Origin: Schistocerca nitens
Lineage: Eukaryota > Arthropoda > Insecta > Orthoptera > Acrididae
Length of the DNA: 64,000 nucleotides
NCBI RefSeq assembly: GCF_023898315.1
Contig: NC_064619.1
Location: 342,569,150 to 342,633,149, forward strand
Reading direction: 5' to 3'
In this document: piece by piece, positions 11,903 to 23,094 of the stretch
Layout: each line of letters begins with the position of its first letter
Numbering within the stretch: the stretch's first letter is position 1
The notes under the pieces: generated by a model
The model's input: only the letters and a program-made list of their open reading frames with translations
The model's database searches: none
What the model was told of the DNA's origin: nothing
Program-made: the position numbers and the translations under genes

Positions 11903-12090
11903 TCAGGTGAGCGGCGCGCTGGGGTGCTGGCTCTCGCGGTGCCGGCGGAGGTCGACCTTGCGCTGGAACGCCTTCTCGCACAGGCCGCACGAGAAGGGCT
12001 TGTAGCCGGTGTGCTTGCGCATGTGCGTGATGAGGTTCGACGATTGGCTGAACGCCTTGCCGCACACGACGCACTTGTGCGGCTTCTCCC
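11903..12090 (-). CDS. sens: Terminal coding exon of a senseless/Gfi1-type C2H2 zinc-finger transcription factor (fingers 3-4 and stop)
   Basis: Read on the minus strand, the exon starts after an acceptor (TCTGTTGCAG, AG at 12091-12092) and ends with TGA at 11903-11905. It is 188 bp: 2 nt finishing a split Gly codon, 61 codons and the stop. The peptide begins EKPHKC and holds two C2H2 fingers: C6, C9, H22, H26 (core [12 protein letters not shown]) and C34, C37, H50, H55 (core [15 protein letters not shown]), joined by the linker TGYKPF. These cores are diagnostic of the Gfi1/Senseless family, nuclear DNA-binding repressors/co-activators that drive sensory-organ precursor fate in insects. The protein ends soon after the last finger, as in the family. 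The exon is GC-rich with a strong GC bias at third positions, unlike the AT-rich surroundings. The paralogue sens-2 cannot be excluded from the fingers alone. Confidence 0.92.
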
Positions 12091-12265
12091 CTGCAACAGA
12101 GGCGGGGGAGCACCGTGAGAAACAACAGTGGCGGGGCTTCTTCAGCCGGCAACGCAGAGAAAGCAGGAAAGAGCAAGTAACAGAACTCGAGGACATGGCA
12201 GCCACCTCAAGAGGTTGCTGGGCAGCCGGATATCTGATTTGCAAGAAAGAGTGAAATTTGAATAT

Positions 12266-13714
12266 ACACTGAAGCGCCAAAGAAACTGGTACAGGCATGC
12301 GTAATCAAATACACAGATATGTAAAAAGGCAGAACACGGCGCTGCGGTCGGCAACGCCTATAAAAGACAACAAGCGTCTGGCGCAGTTTATTTATCTATT
12401 ATTTATTTAATTATTTTATTATTTTATAAAAAAATGGTGAATGAATGAGTGTGACAATGTGTTAACTGTAATATGTATGAGTCAGTACAATGTATATATC
12501 GTGTGAAAGTGTGAGCGAATGGAAAAAAATAAAAAAATAAAAAAATAAAAAAATAAAAAATAAAATAAATAAAATAAAAAATAAAAAATTATTATCATCC
12601 AGCAAATGTCTTTTAAAATCATTTAAAAGAAGAAAAAAACAAGACAACCAAAAAGCTATTGTTTTAATGTCAATTTTTATTATTGAAAGCGTAGCCGCAT
12701 GGCTTGAGCTTCTATTTTCAGACTGGGCAATCCTAGATGCTCCAATATATTCTGCAGCGGCGCAGTTGTTAGATCGGTTACTGCTGCTTCAATGGCAGGT
12801 TATCAAGGCTTGAATGAGTTTGGTGTTATAGCAGGCGCAAGGACGATTGGACACAGCATCTCAGAGGTAGCAATGAAGTGGGGATTTTCCCGAACCATCA
12901 TTTCGTAAGTGTACCGTGAATATCAGTTACCCGGTAAAATATCAAATCTCCGACACCGCTGCTGCTGGAAAATGGTCCTGCAAGAACGGGACCAACGACG
13001 ACTGAAGACAATCGTTCAACGTGACAGAAGTGCAACAAAGATTTACGCCTCGCCTGGGCCCGTCAGCACCGACATTGGACTGGTGATGTCTGGAAACATG
13101 TTGCCTGGCCGGACGAGTGTCGCTTAAAATTGTATCGAGCGGATGGACGTGTTCTGGTATGGAGACACACTCACGAACCCATGTACTCTGCAGGGGACTG
13201 TTCAAGCTGGTGGAGGCTCTATAACGGCGTGGGCCGTGTGTACTTCGAGTGATATGGGACCCCTGATACGTCTAGAGACGACTCGGACACTTGACACGTA
13301 TATAAGCATCCTGTCTGATGACCTGTATCCATTCATGCCCATTGTGCATTCCGACGGAGTCGGACAATTCCAGCAGGACAGTGCGACACCCCACACGTCC
13401 AGAATTGCTACAGAGTGGCTCCAGGAACATTCTTATGAGTTTAATTACATCCACTGGACACCAGAATCCCCAGACATGAACATTATTGAGCGTATCTGCG
13501 GTGCCTTGCAACGTACTGTTCAGAAGAGATCTCCACCCCCCCGTACTCTTTCAGATTTATAGACAGCCCTGCAGGATTCATGGTGTCAGTTCCCTCCAAC
13601 ACTACTCCAGACATTAGTCGAGTTCCTGCCACGTCGTATTGCAGCACTTCTACGTGCTCACGCGGGCCCTATACGATGTTAGGCAGGTGTAACAGTTCTT
13701 TTGGCTCTTCACTG
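12266..13714 (+). mobile_element. Tc1-like (DD36E-spaced) transposon, decayed, with a 370-bp insertion
   Basis: TIRs are CACTGAAGCGCCAAAGAAAC at the left and the complement of CAGTGAAGAGCCAAAAGAAC at the right, flanked by TA. The transposase starts at about 12792 (MAGYQGLNEFGVIAGAR). After 12900 it carries a stop, and after QRDRSATK near 13040 a deletion/frameshift. The catalytic domain is recognisable: WPDECRLKLY, FQQDSATPHTSR, ESPDMNIIERI. The second Asp and the Glu are separated by 36 residues, not the 34 of classical Tc1. A 370-bp foreign segment (12389-12758) interrupts the 5' leader. Confidence 0.88.
12389..12758. mobile_element. Unidentified 370-bp insertion with 9-bp TSD inside the Tc1-like copy
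   Basis: Bounded by GGCGCAGTT at 12380-12388 and 12759-12767. The left end is T/A-rich (TTATTTATCTATTATTTATT), and an (A6-7T)n low-complexity tract lies at about 12523-12588. The T-rich left end suggests a minus-strand retroelement, but I do not recognise the family. Confidence 0.6.
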
Positions 13715-14004
13715 TAACAAATTGTCTCCACATGCTATCCAGTTGTCGTTGAACTTATAACATCGACCCATTGTGCCGTTAATATTACTGTTTTATTATT
13801 AACGTCTTGTCAAATTTGTATATATTTTTTTCGTCCTTCACGGAAGGGAGGAATACTTTTGTGTGTGCTGTACACAGAGACATGTACATACAGAGATGGC
13901 AGTAGAATCACGTTCACTAAGGCTGTGTATTGGCGGAGCTGTCATTTGTACTCAAGTGATTCATGTGAAAAGGTTTTCGATGTGATTTTGGCCCCACGAC
14001 CCGA

Positions 14005-14760
14005 ATTAACAGTAGAATGATAGTTAAAGCTAGAGGCATGGGACATTCGAATTTGGAAATCATGAGGGAATCCAATATTTCGTGATCCACAGTGTAAAGA
14101 GTGCGCCGAGAACACAAAATTTCGGGCATTACCTCTCACCACTGACAGCGCAGTGGCCAATGGCCATCACTTAACGACCGAGAGCAGCGGCTTTTGGTAG
14201 CGTTGTCAGTGCTAACAGACAAGCAACACTGAGCGAAATAACCACAGCAATAAGTTTTCAACAAAGCACAGTATAGGCTGACGGTGGCTCCATATGAGCT
14301 GTGTCTATATGGAATGTACTGAGTCCTTTGGTCCAAATGAATCGATCATTATCTGGAAATGGTTATGTTCGGCTGCTTGGAGAACATTTGCAGCCGTTCA
14401 TGACCTTAATGTTGCCAAACAATGATGGAATTTTTATGGATGACAATGCGCTATGTCACCGGGTCAGAATTGTTCGCGATTGGTTTGAAGAACATTCTGG
14501 ACAGTTCGGAAGAATTATTTGTCCAGTCAGATCGCCTAACGTGAATCCCATCGAACTTTTACGGGATATAATCCAGAAGGGAGTTCGTGCACAAAATACT
14601 GCACCAGCCACACTTTCACAATTACGGGCAGCTGCTGTAGAGGCAGCGTTGTTCATTGTTCCATGCTTTGTCGAGTTGCTGCACTACACAGGGCAAAAAG
14701 AGGTCCGACAAGACTTTTGTCACCTCATCATATGTATGAGAAGGTGTTGGTGCTAATTAT
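14005..14760 (+). pseudogene. Tc1-like (DD36E-spaced) transposase remnant
   Basis: An N-terminal helix-turn-helix-like part lies near 14021 (MGHSNLEIMRESNIS) with stops. The catalytic part is an open frame at 14301-14756: IFMDDNALCHRVRIV, then RSPNVNPIELLRDIIQ. Second Asp to Glu spacing is 36 residues. The region around the first Asp has been deleted or lost. TIRs were not found. It lies directly after another DD36E-spaced copy, in the same orientation. Confidence 0.7.
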
Positions 14761-14769
14761 TGATTCATG

Positions 14770-15785
14770 CATAGGATGATGATAATTACTGTCTGATAGC
14801 ATCAAACGTCCGTGCTATTAGCGCCCGTAAATGAAGTAAGTAGAGACGAGGGTTCTGAAAAATAATAAACTTTAAATCCAAGATGTGTCAACAAACAACA
14901 ATGTAAGGTACAAAACTGACATTTTAAGATTCATAAAAAGGCACCTACAAAATTCATGCGTAAGGACTGATAGGTACTAATGTACTGTTAGGAAGTGAAA
15001 AACTGGTGGAAAGTCCCTCTCTGTATAGGAGGTGGTTATAGCGACAGAGTAAAAGTCGTAAGGGTGTGTAGTGAGGACACCACTAAAGGCGGTAGCCTCT
15101 AGACCGTCTGTGTGGAAGGAAGCACGTTTGCTGCATAGTAACAGCCACGATCTAGAGGGAGGGAGAGGGACTTGCCCTACTCTGTCTTCCAAGCCTCAAA
15201 GTCCAACAGAGAGCGCCTTAAGCATTTCGCAAACTGCGTAAAACAGAAATTAAATAGTGCTACAGTTTTTATAATTGGTTCATACAATACTGGAGAATGA
15301 TGTAGACGTATGAAATAGTCTGACTAAAAATCTATAAGTAGTTTCCACAATTGCCGCTATTATTCCTAATGTTTACAGGCCGCAAGAAAAATAGATAAGA
15401 AGCTGGAATTTGGAGAATATATGTGTGTTTCTATAAAACTAAGATGTAGAAATTATGGCGGACTTAATTGCAAACACTTTTTGAGGTTTTGTAAGAAATG
15501 TGAATTCTGAACTAAAAAACAGAAAACCTTAGTAGGTACACTTTATTCTACATAAGATGCACACCTCATCTATCGTTTTCTTCCCATTCAGATAATTTAC
15601 TCGTGGCGCATCGATTTTATTTATTTATTTTGAGTTCATAAGTTAAGTTGTGCGACGATAAAGGACACCCTTTCTGACTCCTTGTGTTATTCTCCTGGTT
15701 GCTGTACCATCGCCTGTCTCGGTGCTGTTATCAGCGTACGAACTATGAATTACGTTCTGAAATGCTGAGGGATGCCGTAGTCTCC
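14770..15785. other. No recognised feature (14770-15785)
   Basis: AT-rich intronic DNA with no recognised repeat. Confidence 0.35.
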
Positions 15786-16185
15786 TAAAGTGTGGAGGGT
15801 AAAAATTGTAGAGGGAGACGAAGAGGTGAATGCAGAAAGCAAGTTCAAAAGGATGTGGGTTGTAGTAGTTATTTGTAGATGAAGAGGCCTGCGCATGATA
15901 GATTAGCGTGGACAGATGCATCGAATTAGCCTTCGGGATTGGGGGGGGGGGGGGGCGGTTGTTTGGGGGAGGAGACCAGACAGCGAGGTCATCGGTCTCA
16001 TCGGATTAGGGAAGGACGGGAAAGGAAGTCGGCCGTGCCCTTTCAAAGGGACCATCCCGGCATTAGCCTGGAGCGATTTTAGGGAAATCACGGAAAACCT
16101 AAATGAAGATGGTCGGACTCGGGATTCAACCGTCGTCCTCCCGAATAATTAGCCTTCGGACTGAAGACCACAACAACAACAGTTA
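15786..16185 (+). mobile_element. LINE 3' end (non-LTR retrotransposon), interrupted by a SINE
   Basis: The left part (15786-15936) contains GGAGGGTAAAAATTGTAGAG and GGATGTGGGTTGTAGTAG. The right part (16147-16185) ends in GACTGAAGACCACAACAACA, the (ACA)n tail of a LINE family I recognise as common in locusts. The minus-strand copy at 18203-19500 belongs to the same family. The SINE at 15937-16146 sits inside the tail. Confidence 0.75.
15937..16146 (-). mobile_element. tRNA-derived SINE, second family, with 13-bp TSD and G15 tract
   Basis: Bounded by AATTAGCCTTCGG at 15924-15936 and 16147-16159. The body reads GAAGTCGGCCGTGCCCTTTC, AAATCACGGAAAACC and, towards the tRNA-like end, GGATTCAACCGTCGTCCTCC. 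The left end carries a run of 15 G. Other copies of this family are at 34950, 61945 and 63151. Confidence 0.88.
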
Positions 16186-16243
16186 GTCAGTAATGATCGT
16201 ATAAGAAAAGCAGCTAGCGTGTTGTGACAACCTAAGCGCAGCC

Positions 16244-16570
16244 GTGAGCCGGGAGAGTGCGGTGAGGGAGTGGCAGGGATTGCAGTTGCTGCGGCGGCGG
16301 CGGCGGCGGCGGCGGCGGCAGGTGGTAAGGTCGAGGTCCCTGGTGGCGCGGCAGCTGGCCCGTCTGTCCGCGGCCCTCGCCCTGCCATGCGGGCGCCGCG
16401 CCGCGCGAGCCTCAAGGTCCGCGCCCTGGACAGCTCAGCTCGGCCGCCAGCCCCAGGTGTCGGCGCCTACGCTCACGCCTCATTACCCACCCGCATCGCG
16501 CGCTCCAAACCAGATTCGCTGCCTGTCCGAGATTACGCGAGGGCAACGACGCCGGCAGGACTCGAGGGTC
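16244..16570. other. GC-rich island with (CGG)n repeat
   Basis: About 330 bp of GC-rich, CpG-rich DNA including about ten CGG repeats (16289-16319), inside an AT-rich intron. Open frames here encode Ala- or Arg-rich low-complexity peptides with no recognised domain, so a coding exon is not supported. It could be a regulatory CpG island or an unrecognised first exon. Confidence 0.4.
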
Positions 16571-16761
16571 AGCTACTCCCGCACTCTCGCTTTTCGACAA
16601 AGGATCTCATAGTTTCAACAGCACAAGAGTGTCGGTGTTCCAAAAAATCAGTTTATTTAGCTTAGTGACAATTCTGTTAGCGTAGCCACCACGCGCACCA
16701 AGCACGGAAATATTAGCATTGCAAGTAACAACCACATTTTCTGGCTGTAATGTATTTTATT

Positions 16762-17296
16762 TTTTTCCAGAAGCGTTTCGCCGTTTTACTCGTCTTCAGT
16801 TGAATCTAGAATGATACAGATTTGTTTTGGTATGCGGTATTTGTTCATGTCTCTTTTTTTACGTAAACAAGGGCTATTTGAGTTTAGATCGCACTGTAGT
16901 TCCACTTACGAAATGTAAGCACATATTCACATTACGAACTTTCTTCCTCACAACTTTCATGTTCTTTGCGCTAATTGCAGTGGAGTACTATTATTTGTCT
17001 GACGCTAGTTGTAGAGATTTAACCGAAAATTGATTTGAAGTCCTAGCTAATGTTTTTTACTTTATGATCTTTCCTATGTGCTTATGTTCCGTAGGTGAAA
17101 TGGTAGCATGTGACCAGATGAGAGGAAGCACAGATGCCAGCCAAAACTCGAATAACAGTAAGTAATCACTTATTTCCGTAGAAACAAGCATGAAATATTT
17201 TGCAATCTACAAATATCGCATATCAAAACAAATCTGTATCATTTTAGATTCCGTTGAAGATGCCTCAAAGTAAAAAGGCGAAGCGCGTCTGGAAAA
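16762..17296. repeat. Inverted repeat pair (~80 bp arms, ~370 bp spacer)
   Basis: TTTTTTCCAGAAGCGTTTCG (about 16770) through ATGATACAGATTTGTTTTGG (to 16830) reappears inverted at 17212-17296 (ATATCGCATATCAAAACAAA … AAGGCGAAGCGCGTCTGGAA). The arms are about 85% alike by eye. This suggests a fold-back or TIR-type element. The spacer encodes nothing recognised. Confidence 0.65.
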
Positions 17297-17724
17297 AAGA
17301 AAACGGAAAAAAACATTGCAACAAGAAAAACGCGGTTTTTATTTACAAAACGAATATTAGTTTAGTGAGGTGCACGTTCGAGGATGAGGCGGACAAGGAG
17401 AACGACAACTTGAGCAAAGAATTATACTCAGTAGAAGTGATGTGAAAGCAACGGTAGTTCTTAATATTCAAAACGTTTGCAACATCAGTGGCTTGCAAGA
17501 TAACTGTTTCCCTTGTAGGCTACGTTGTAAATTAAAATAAATTTCATGTGGCATTGTTGCTCGAAAATCCCATCCTAAGGGGAGGATTCAGCCGCCTAAA
17601 GGAAACTGTGTTCTTCCTCTGCCCCTTTTCTGCGGATTTGCGAAAGTTATGTTGTATGTTTATTTGTAGAGTGTATGTGAGTGTAATGAATGCGCGAGTA
17701 ATGTAATGTTATGTTTACGCTATA

Positions 17725-18062
17725 TGATGATGATGAGATAACGGGGAGGGTCAGACCTTCTGCCTATTTCTCTCGAAAGACACTAGGTTGCTGCCGAGCT
17801 TAACATCCCCAGCCGACGGACGTATCACCATTAATAGTGCCACTTGTCCACACTTCATGAGACACTCCAGACCGGTTTGGTTTTTAACCCAGGACGCTGG
17901 AGTAAAGAATGATCATCAGGAACTTTACACCACCCCCTCTCCACCCCTTGTCGGCCAAACTCTGGCAGTGAAATTTTCATCCATCATCAGGACTCGAACT
18001 GGCGTAACTCCCCGCGACACCGCACAGGCGTGCGCTATAATCTCGGCTATGGTGGCGAGTAT
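17725..18062 (-). mobile_element. tRNA-derived SINE, with (GAT)n end
   Basis: In the minus sense it starts near 18062 with a tRNA-like stretch (TAGCCGAGATTATAGCGCA; B-box-like AGTTCGAGTCCTG) and ends in (ATC)n at about 17725. No target duplication was verified. Confidence 0.55.
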
Positions 18063-18202
18063 GTAATACGCGATCATAATTCTCGCTTAAGTACAAAAGT
18101 ATAGCGAATTATTGTTTTCAAATATGAAATAATATTTCATGCATGAATACAGTGTTCCTAATATACAATAAATCTTAAATAAATAATAATTCAAAATGAT
18201 AT

Positions 18203-19500
18203 TTTGTTGTTGTATTCTTTAATCTGAAGATTGTTTTGATGCAGCTTTTCACGCTAATCTATTAGTACACGTAATATCATCTGTGCATAACTACCGCAGC
18301 TTACCCCGCTTGTAGCTGCTCACTGTATTCAACCTGTTCTCACTCAACAATCTCCCTCCCTTCCCCCCCCCCCCCCCCAAAAAAAAACCTTTCTTTCATT
18401 ACTTAAATGATGATTTCGTAATGTCCAGAATGTGCCCCATCAGCTTATTTCTTCTTTTAGTCAAGTTCAACCACAATTTTTTTTCCTCAGTTCGATTCAG
18501 TGCCTCCTAATTCGATCGACCTATTTAAACTTCAGCATTATTTTATAACAGCACATTCAGAAGCTTCCATTTCCTTCTTTCCTGATATGCCCATCATCCA
18601 TATTACACTTCCAGACAAGACTACTGTGACAAATACATCCAAAAAAGATTTTTAACACAAATTTATATTCGATGTTAACAAATTTATCCTCATTTAGAAA
18701 TAATTTTTCTGCTATTGCCAGCCAGATTTTTATATCCTCCCTATTTCGTCCATCATCATTATCTTATTGCCCAAATACTAAAACTCACCTGGTACTACTT
18801 TTGCTGCCTCATTTTATAATGCAACTCCCTCAGTTACTCCTTATTTAATGCAACTGCAATCCATTTCGCTTATTTTATTATTGTTGTTGTTCAGAGTATA
18901 ACCTCTTTCTTAGACAGTGTCTATTCCAAGCCCTTTGGCATTTCTGACACATATACAGTGTCAGAGGGAAACGTCAAAAAATTTAGTTCCTCTCCCTGTT
19001 CATTAACTCCTTTCCCAAATGTCTCCTTCATGCTTGTTACTGTTTCCTCAATTTACAGATTGACCAACGTGGGCGATAAGCTTCAAACCTGTCTCATTCG
19101 CAAGTACTGCCTGTGTATTACGTTCTTCGACTTCCATGTCTGCAGTCTGGTTTGTGTACAAGTTGTAAATAAGCTTTCGCTAGCTGTGCTATATCCGTAC
19201 TACCTTTAGAATTTTGAAGGGTGCCGTCCAGTCAACAGTGTCAAAAGCTTCCTCTCAATGTACAAATAGTTTGTAGCGTAGGTTTGTCTTTCTTCGACCT
19301 GTCGGCCAAGATAAGTCGTAGGGTCAATGTCGTATCACATTTCTCCGGAACGCAAACTGATTTCTTTAACCACATAAAATTCTTGGAAAACGTTGCTACA
19401 GTTATGCGAAGCATGTGGCTAGTTTCAATGTTCTTTACAGCTCGCGCGAAACCTGTTAAGTAATTCATAGTTTTCTGGTAGATGTTATCTGGTTGGAACT
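18203..19500 (-). pseudogene. LINE reverse-transcriptase remnant (3' ~1.3 kb of a non-LTR retrotransposon)
   Basis: The minus-strand sequence follows, in order, the RT and C-terminal region of a locust LINE. An RT block reads AFDTVDWTAPFKILK near 19215-19260. Downstream diverged segments cover the end of the RT and the C-terminal region, and the end near 18203 reads as the complement of the (ACA)n tail. Numerous stops and frameshifts, a C12-A9 tract near 18366 and AT drift show that it is old. Assignment is by similarity to the tail at 15786-16185 and family recognition. Confidence 0.65.
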
Positions 19501-19839
19501 ATGGTAACCTTTTACTCGTATTTAATAATTTAGGCCGTCCATAGCAGTACCGTATTAAGTACGGTATGGATTCATATAACTTAGTCCAAACCTTGTAGTT
19601 GAAAAATGTTCCGTTGTTCCCCCAGGCAAACACCTCGCTTCGCCGAGGTACAGCTTGTTTACTGGGAGACATAAAATATACACGAATTCGGTTCCCCCGA
19701 GTCATTTTAGTAGCTGCGACAAATCTCTCGAGGGACACGAGAAACCCTGCAGCCCCGTGCAGGAAACAAGTTGTTAATTCGCCGGCGCGAGCAATTGCGT
19801 GAGTACTGATTACTTCGATAAGAGGACGCAATAAACGTA

Positions 19840-20060
19840 ATGGGGCGAGCCAAGCCGTCAGTGGCCGCCCGGCTGGGCCCAAATATTTACCCGCCGCCAC
19901 CGCGGCGGCTTCGGGGCGCCGTGTTGACGCTGCACGGGCTGCCTGTTTTGCCGCGCCTCAGCTGTCAGGCCGGCTAGCAAGCACGGGCCCGTGATACCTT
20001 TGGCAGAATTACTGCTCTCCCTAGCTGGCCCCTTCCGGGCCGTAAAGAAAGCCGGTGTGT
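19840..20060. other. GC-rich intronic island
   Basis: GC-rich unique segment (for example CCGCCGCCACCGCGGCGGCT), containing a CAGCTG E-box in CTCAGCTGTC near 19950. No repeat family is recognised. It is a candidate conserved non-coding or regulatory element. No exon is supported. Confidence 0.3.
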
Positions 20061-20432
20061 ATGTGTGTGTGGCGGGTTCTGCGGCACAACACAGTAGTGC
20101 AAGGTTTTGTTGGCGCCGGCACTCTTGAACAACACGGAAAGCTACGTTGTGCGATGTTTGCAGAGAAAACAAATTATCCAAGATTGCTTTGTGACGCAGA
20201 CTTTGGTTGTGAGGGCAGCACGCGGGCGCAAACGCGAGCGGCGCGCTACTGCCAGACCGTGAAAGTGAGAACCCGTCTACGGCGGGGTGTGCGTCGCTCT
20301 TGTTAGGTCCCGTTACTCGGAAACGAGATCGTAATCATCAACAAAATTGAAGTAAAATGGAATCTTCCTTTACTTAAACCCTTTTTCTTCATTACGCAGC
20401 ACTCACTCGAATCTGTTTCAGGCGGCCTCGAA

Positions 20433-20525
20433 TGAAATTATCGACCGAGACGGCAGAGTCGTTTAAGGTACAAGACGCGCATTTGAAAGCAACACGGTTC
20501 GAATCTCCGTATGAGATTTAGCTTT
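20433..20525 (+). repeat. tRNA-like repeat fragment
   Basis: Contains a B-box-like GGTTCGAATCTCC near 20491 with a plausible upstream A-box-like stretch, followed by a T-rich end. Probably a SINE head fragment. Confidence 0.3.
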
Positions 20526-21015
20526 TCAGTTTTTTCCTTAAACCGATTTAGGTGCAGGCTGCAATGATATCTTTGACAGGAAATTGGAGGTTTTTCTTCA
20601 TATCGAAGGACCTCGCCGTCTTAGAATGGAATTACGTACAGACTTAATCGAAAAGTTTCATTTAAAATACATTTGCACAAACTAGGACAATGTTTCACAG
20701 AGCAGTCAGTGGAGACACGTAACCACACATATGCAATTTCTTTGCAAACAAGCTCTTTTACTAACCCATGTTACCGGAATGTTTTTGCTTCTCTTAATGT
20801 ATACTTTTACCTGTTTCAGTTTTCAGTATTAATTATGATACACCGAGTGTTTTCAGCAAGGAAAGGAAGGAAAAGGAAAAGCGTCTGGGGAAACGAGATT
20901 ATTTTTTCTCCTCACGCGTAATACGAGGGGCGTTTCATATTGATTTGTGCTTTAAATTTCCCCATCACTTACGGTGCGCCATTTGACCCAACATTAGGAG
21001 TTGCAAGTAACGGGT

Positions 21016-21209
21016 GGTTCAAATGGCTCTGAGCACTATGAGAGTTAACATTTGAGGTCATCAGTCCCCTAGAACTTTGAACTTTTTAAACCTAACTAAC
21101 CTAAGGACATTACACACATCCATGCCCGAGGAGGATTCGAACCTGCGACCGTAGCGGTCGCGTGGTTCCAGACTGTAGCGCCTCAAACCGCTCTGCCACA
21201 CCGGCCGGC
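21016..21209 (-). mobile_element. SINE, Leu/Ser-tRNA-like head family, full length
   Basis: Complete copy ending CACCGGCCGGC on the right, with 14-bp direct repeats AGTAACGGGTGGTT at 21006-21019 and 21210-21223. The left repeat overlaps the family motif GGTTCAAATGG, so the left edge is uncertain by 3-4 bp. Confidence 0.93.
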
Positions 21210-21429
21210 AGTAACGGGTGGTTGTACTTAAAATGCAGCTACTCAGGCAGGGCCAGTATGGGCTATAATTATCATATAGCTGCGAAACTTACGTGGTATT
21301 CCAATGCGTTAATACGGAACCGATTTGTGCTGGAAGAAAATTACCTCCAATTCTGTAAATCTGGCGCTATACACTGTTTGTATGACGGTACGACATCCAC
21401 GCTGTTATTTGACAAGCCATAAAGTGAGT

Positions 21430-22685
21430 GAACAGTATGGCTATCGAGGAGAGAGACCGTGCACCGTTAGAGAAACTATTGTGTGTGAACTGCAGCAATT
21501 ACGGTGCTTTATTCTCGCCGACTGAAAGGTCTGAGGTGTAGACCCGTCATCATTAAATGGTTCAAAGAACATATAATGAAATGAGAAAATATGGGTGAGC
21601 GCGCTGCGACCCCTGGAAGAGGAAGGCGTCGTATTCCAGTGGAAGTTATTGGCGAGGTTGCTGTTGCTGCAACTGACCACGTAGCACGTCCCCCAGGCAG
21701 TGCTAATGCTCGTGTAGTGGTACGAGAACTGTCCATCCCATGGTCAACAGTACGGAAAGTTTCGCGTTCTATATTATACTGGTGCCCCTACAAGATCCAG
21801 ACGGTAGAGCAACTGAAACTTCATGACCTGCACTAACGTCCTGAATTTGCTCTTCGATTTCTGGCTCGGATCGAAGTTGATGACAAGTGACCAGGCAATA
21901 TTCTATGGAGTGACGTGGCACATTTTACTCTACAGGGTGCAGTGAATACACAGAACTGGCGAACTGGGGCGCTGTTAAACCGCGTGTATGCGCAAGAAGA
22001 GCCATTGCGCTCTTTATATGTGACTGTGTGGTGCGGATTCACAAGCACCTTCATTCTCGGTCCGTTCTTCTCTGAAGAGAATATACCCAGAGGGTCTGCC
22101 AGGTATGCTGTGACGTCTGCACGTTATCGAGACCTTATAGTAGTAATATGCGTTTCCTGGAAGAGCACAACTGCTTGGAAACCACTGTTTTCATGCAAGA
22201 TGGGGCAACACTTCATGTCGCTCGCCCAATGAAAGACCTGCTTAACAACCTTCCACGAGCGTCTTATCTCCAGAGGTTTTCCAGATGCATGGCCTGCGCC
22301 GGCCGCTGTGGCCGAGAGGTTCTAGGCGCTGCTGCTTCGGTCGCAGGTTCGAATCCTGCCTCGGGCATGGATGTATGTGATGTGCTTAGGTTAGTTAGGT
22401 TTAAGTAGTCTACGGGACAGCTGACCTCAGATGTTGCTTGGAGCCATTTAAATTTTGCATGGCCTGCAAGATCACTTGATTTGAATCCATGTGATTTTTA
22501 CTCTGGGGATTTACCAGGGATACGTTCGATGTCTTCTTGGTCTGAAGGCGAATGTACAGGAATCCGTTGCTCAGTTCCACCGGAACAACTGAGAACAACT
22601 GTTGACAGCGTTGTCTTACAGATGTAGCAACTCGTCGACGTCTCCGATGCTCATATTGAACAAATTGTGTAAGCGGTAATTAATA
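21430..22685 (+). pseudogene. Tc1/IS630-like transposase (DUF4817/DDE_3-type) remnant, split by a SINE
   Basis: Plus-strand frames give VRKVSRSILYWCPYKIQ (helix-turn-helix end), NILWSDVAHFTLQGAVNTQN (first Asp region), YVTVWCGFTSTFILGPFF, and VFMQDGATLHVARPMKDLL (second Asp region). After the SINE (22298-22455) it resumes with HGLQDHLI-like text, and the Glu region is degraded. Several frame changes and a stop near 21836 show that it is dead. Known relatives are insect transposases annotated with DUF4817 plus DDE_3. TIRs were not identified. Confidence 0.75.
22298..22455 (+). mobile_element. SINE, Leu/Ser-tRNA-like head family, internally shortened
   Basis: Inserted in the transposase remnant. 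12-bp direct repeats TGCATGGCCTGC lie at 22286-22297 and 22456-22467. Head GCCGGCCGCTGTGGCCGAGA and B box GGTTCGAATCC are intact. The region between head and B box and part of the 3' body are shortened compared with other copies. Confidence 0.92.
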
Positions 22686-23094
22686 ATAAAATCAAAATTT
22701 TGCCTTTCTAATTTTTTTCCGCCCACGTCCCGTTCCTAATCCATTACGTATGGAAAAATTCTAACCGTCTTTCTTACATTTACAGCGCCAGATTTACACC
22801 CGGTGGCCAAATTTAGAACTAATTTTTTTCGAGGCTAAGTAAGTTCCGCATTAACGCATTGGAATATCTACCACGTTTCCTTGCCATACTATAATTACAG
22901 CCCACACTTGATCTCTGTGAGCAGTTGTACTTTAATTCTAACCATCCAGTAAGTAATGCTTTGGTCTAACCACTGGTGGCTGGGCAGTCACTAGAAGCGT
23001 AATCACTGTGTAGTACCGCCCATTTTACCGTCTGGTTTCATTACGTGAGTGGAAAACATGGAGTGTGATCACCAAGGTCAGCGCTGATCGACGT

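Noticed and set aside
16270-16665. 131-residue open frame, Ala-rich start
   Set aside because: It is produced by a CGG repeat and GC-rich composition. No domain, no splice or conservation evidence. The overlapping frame on the same strand is equally long.
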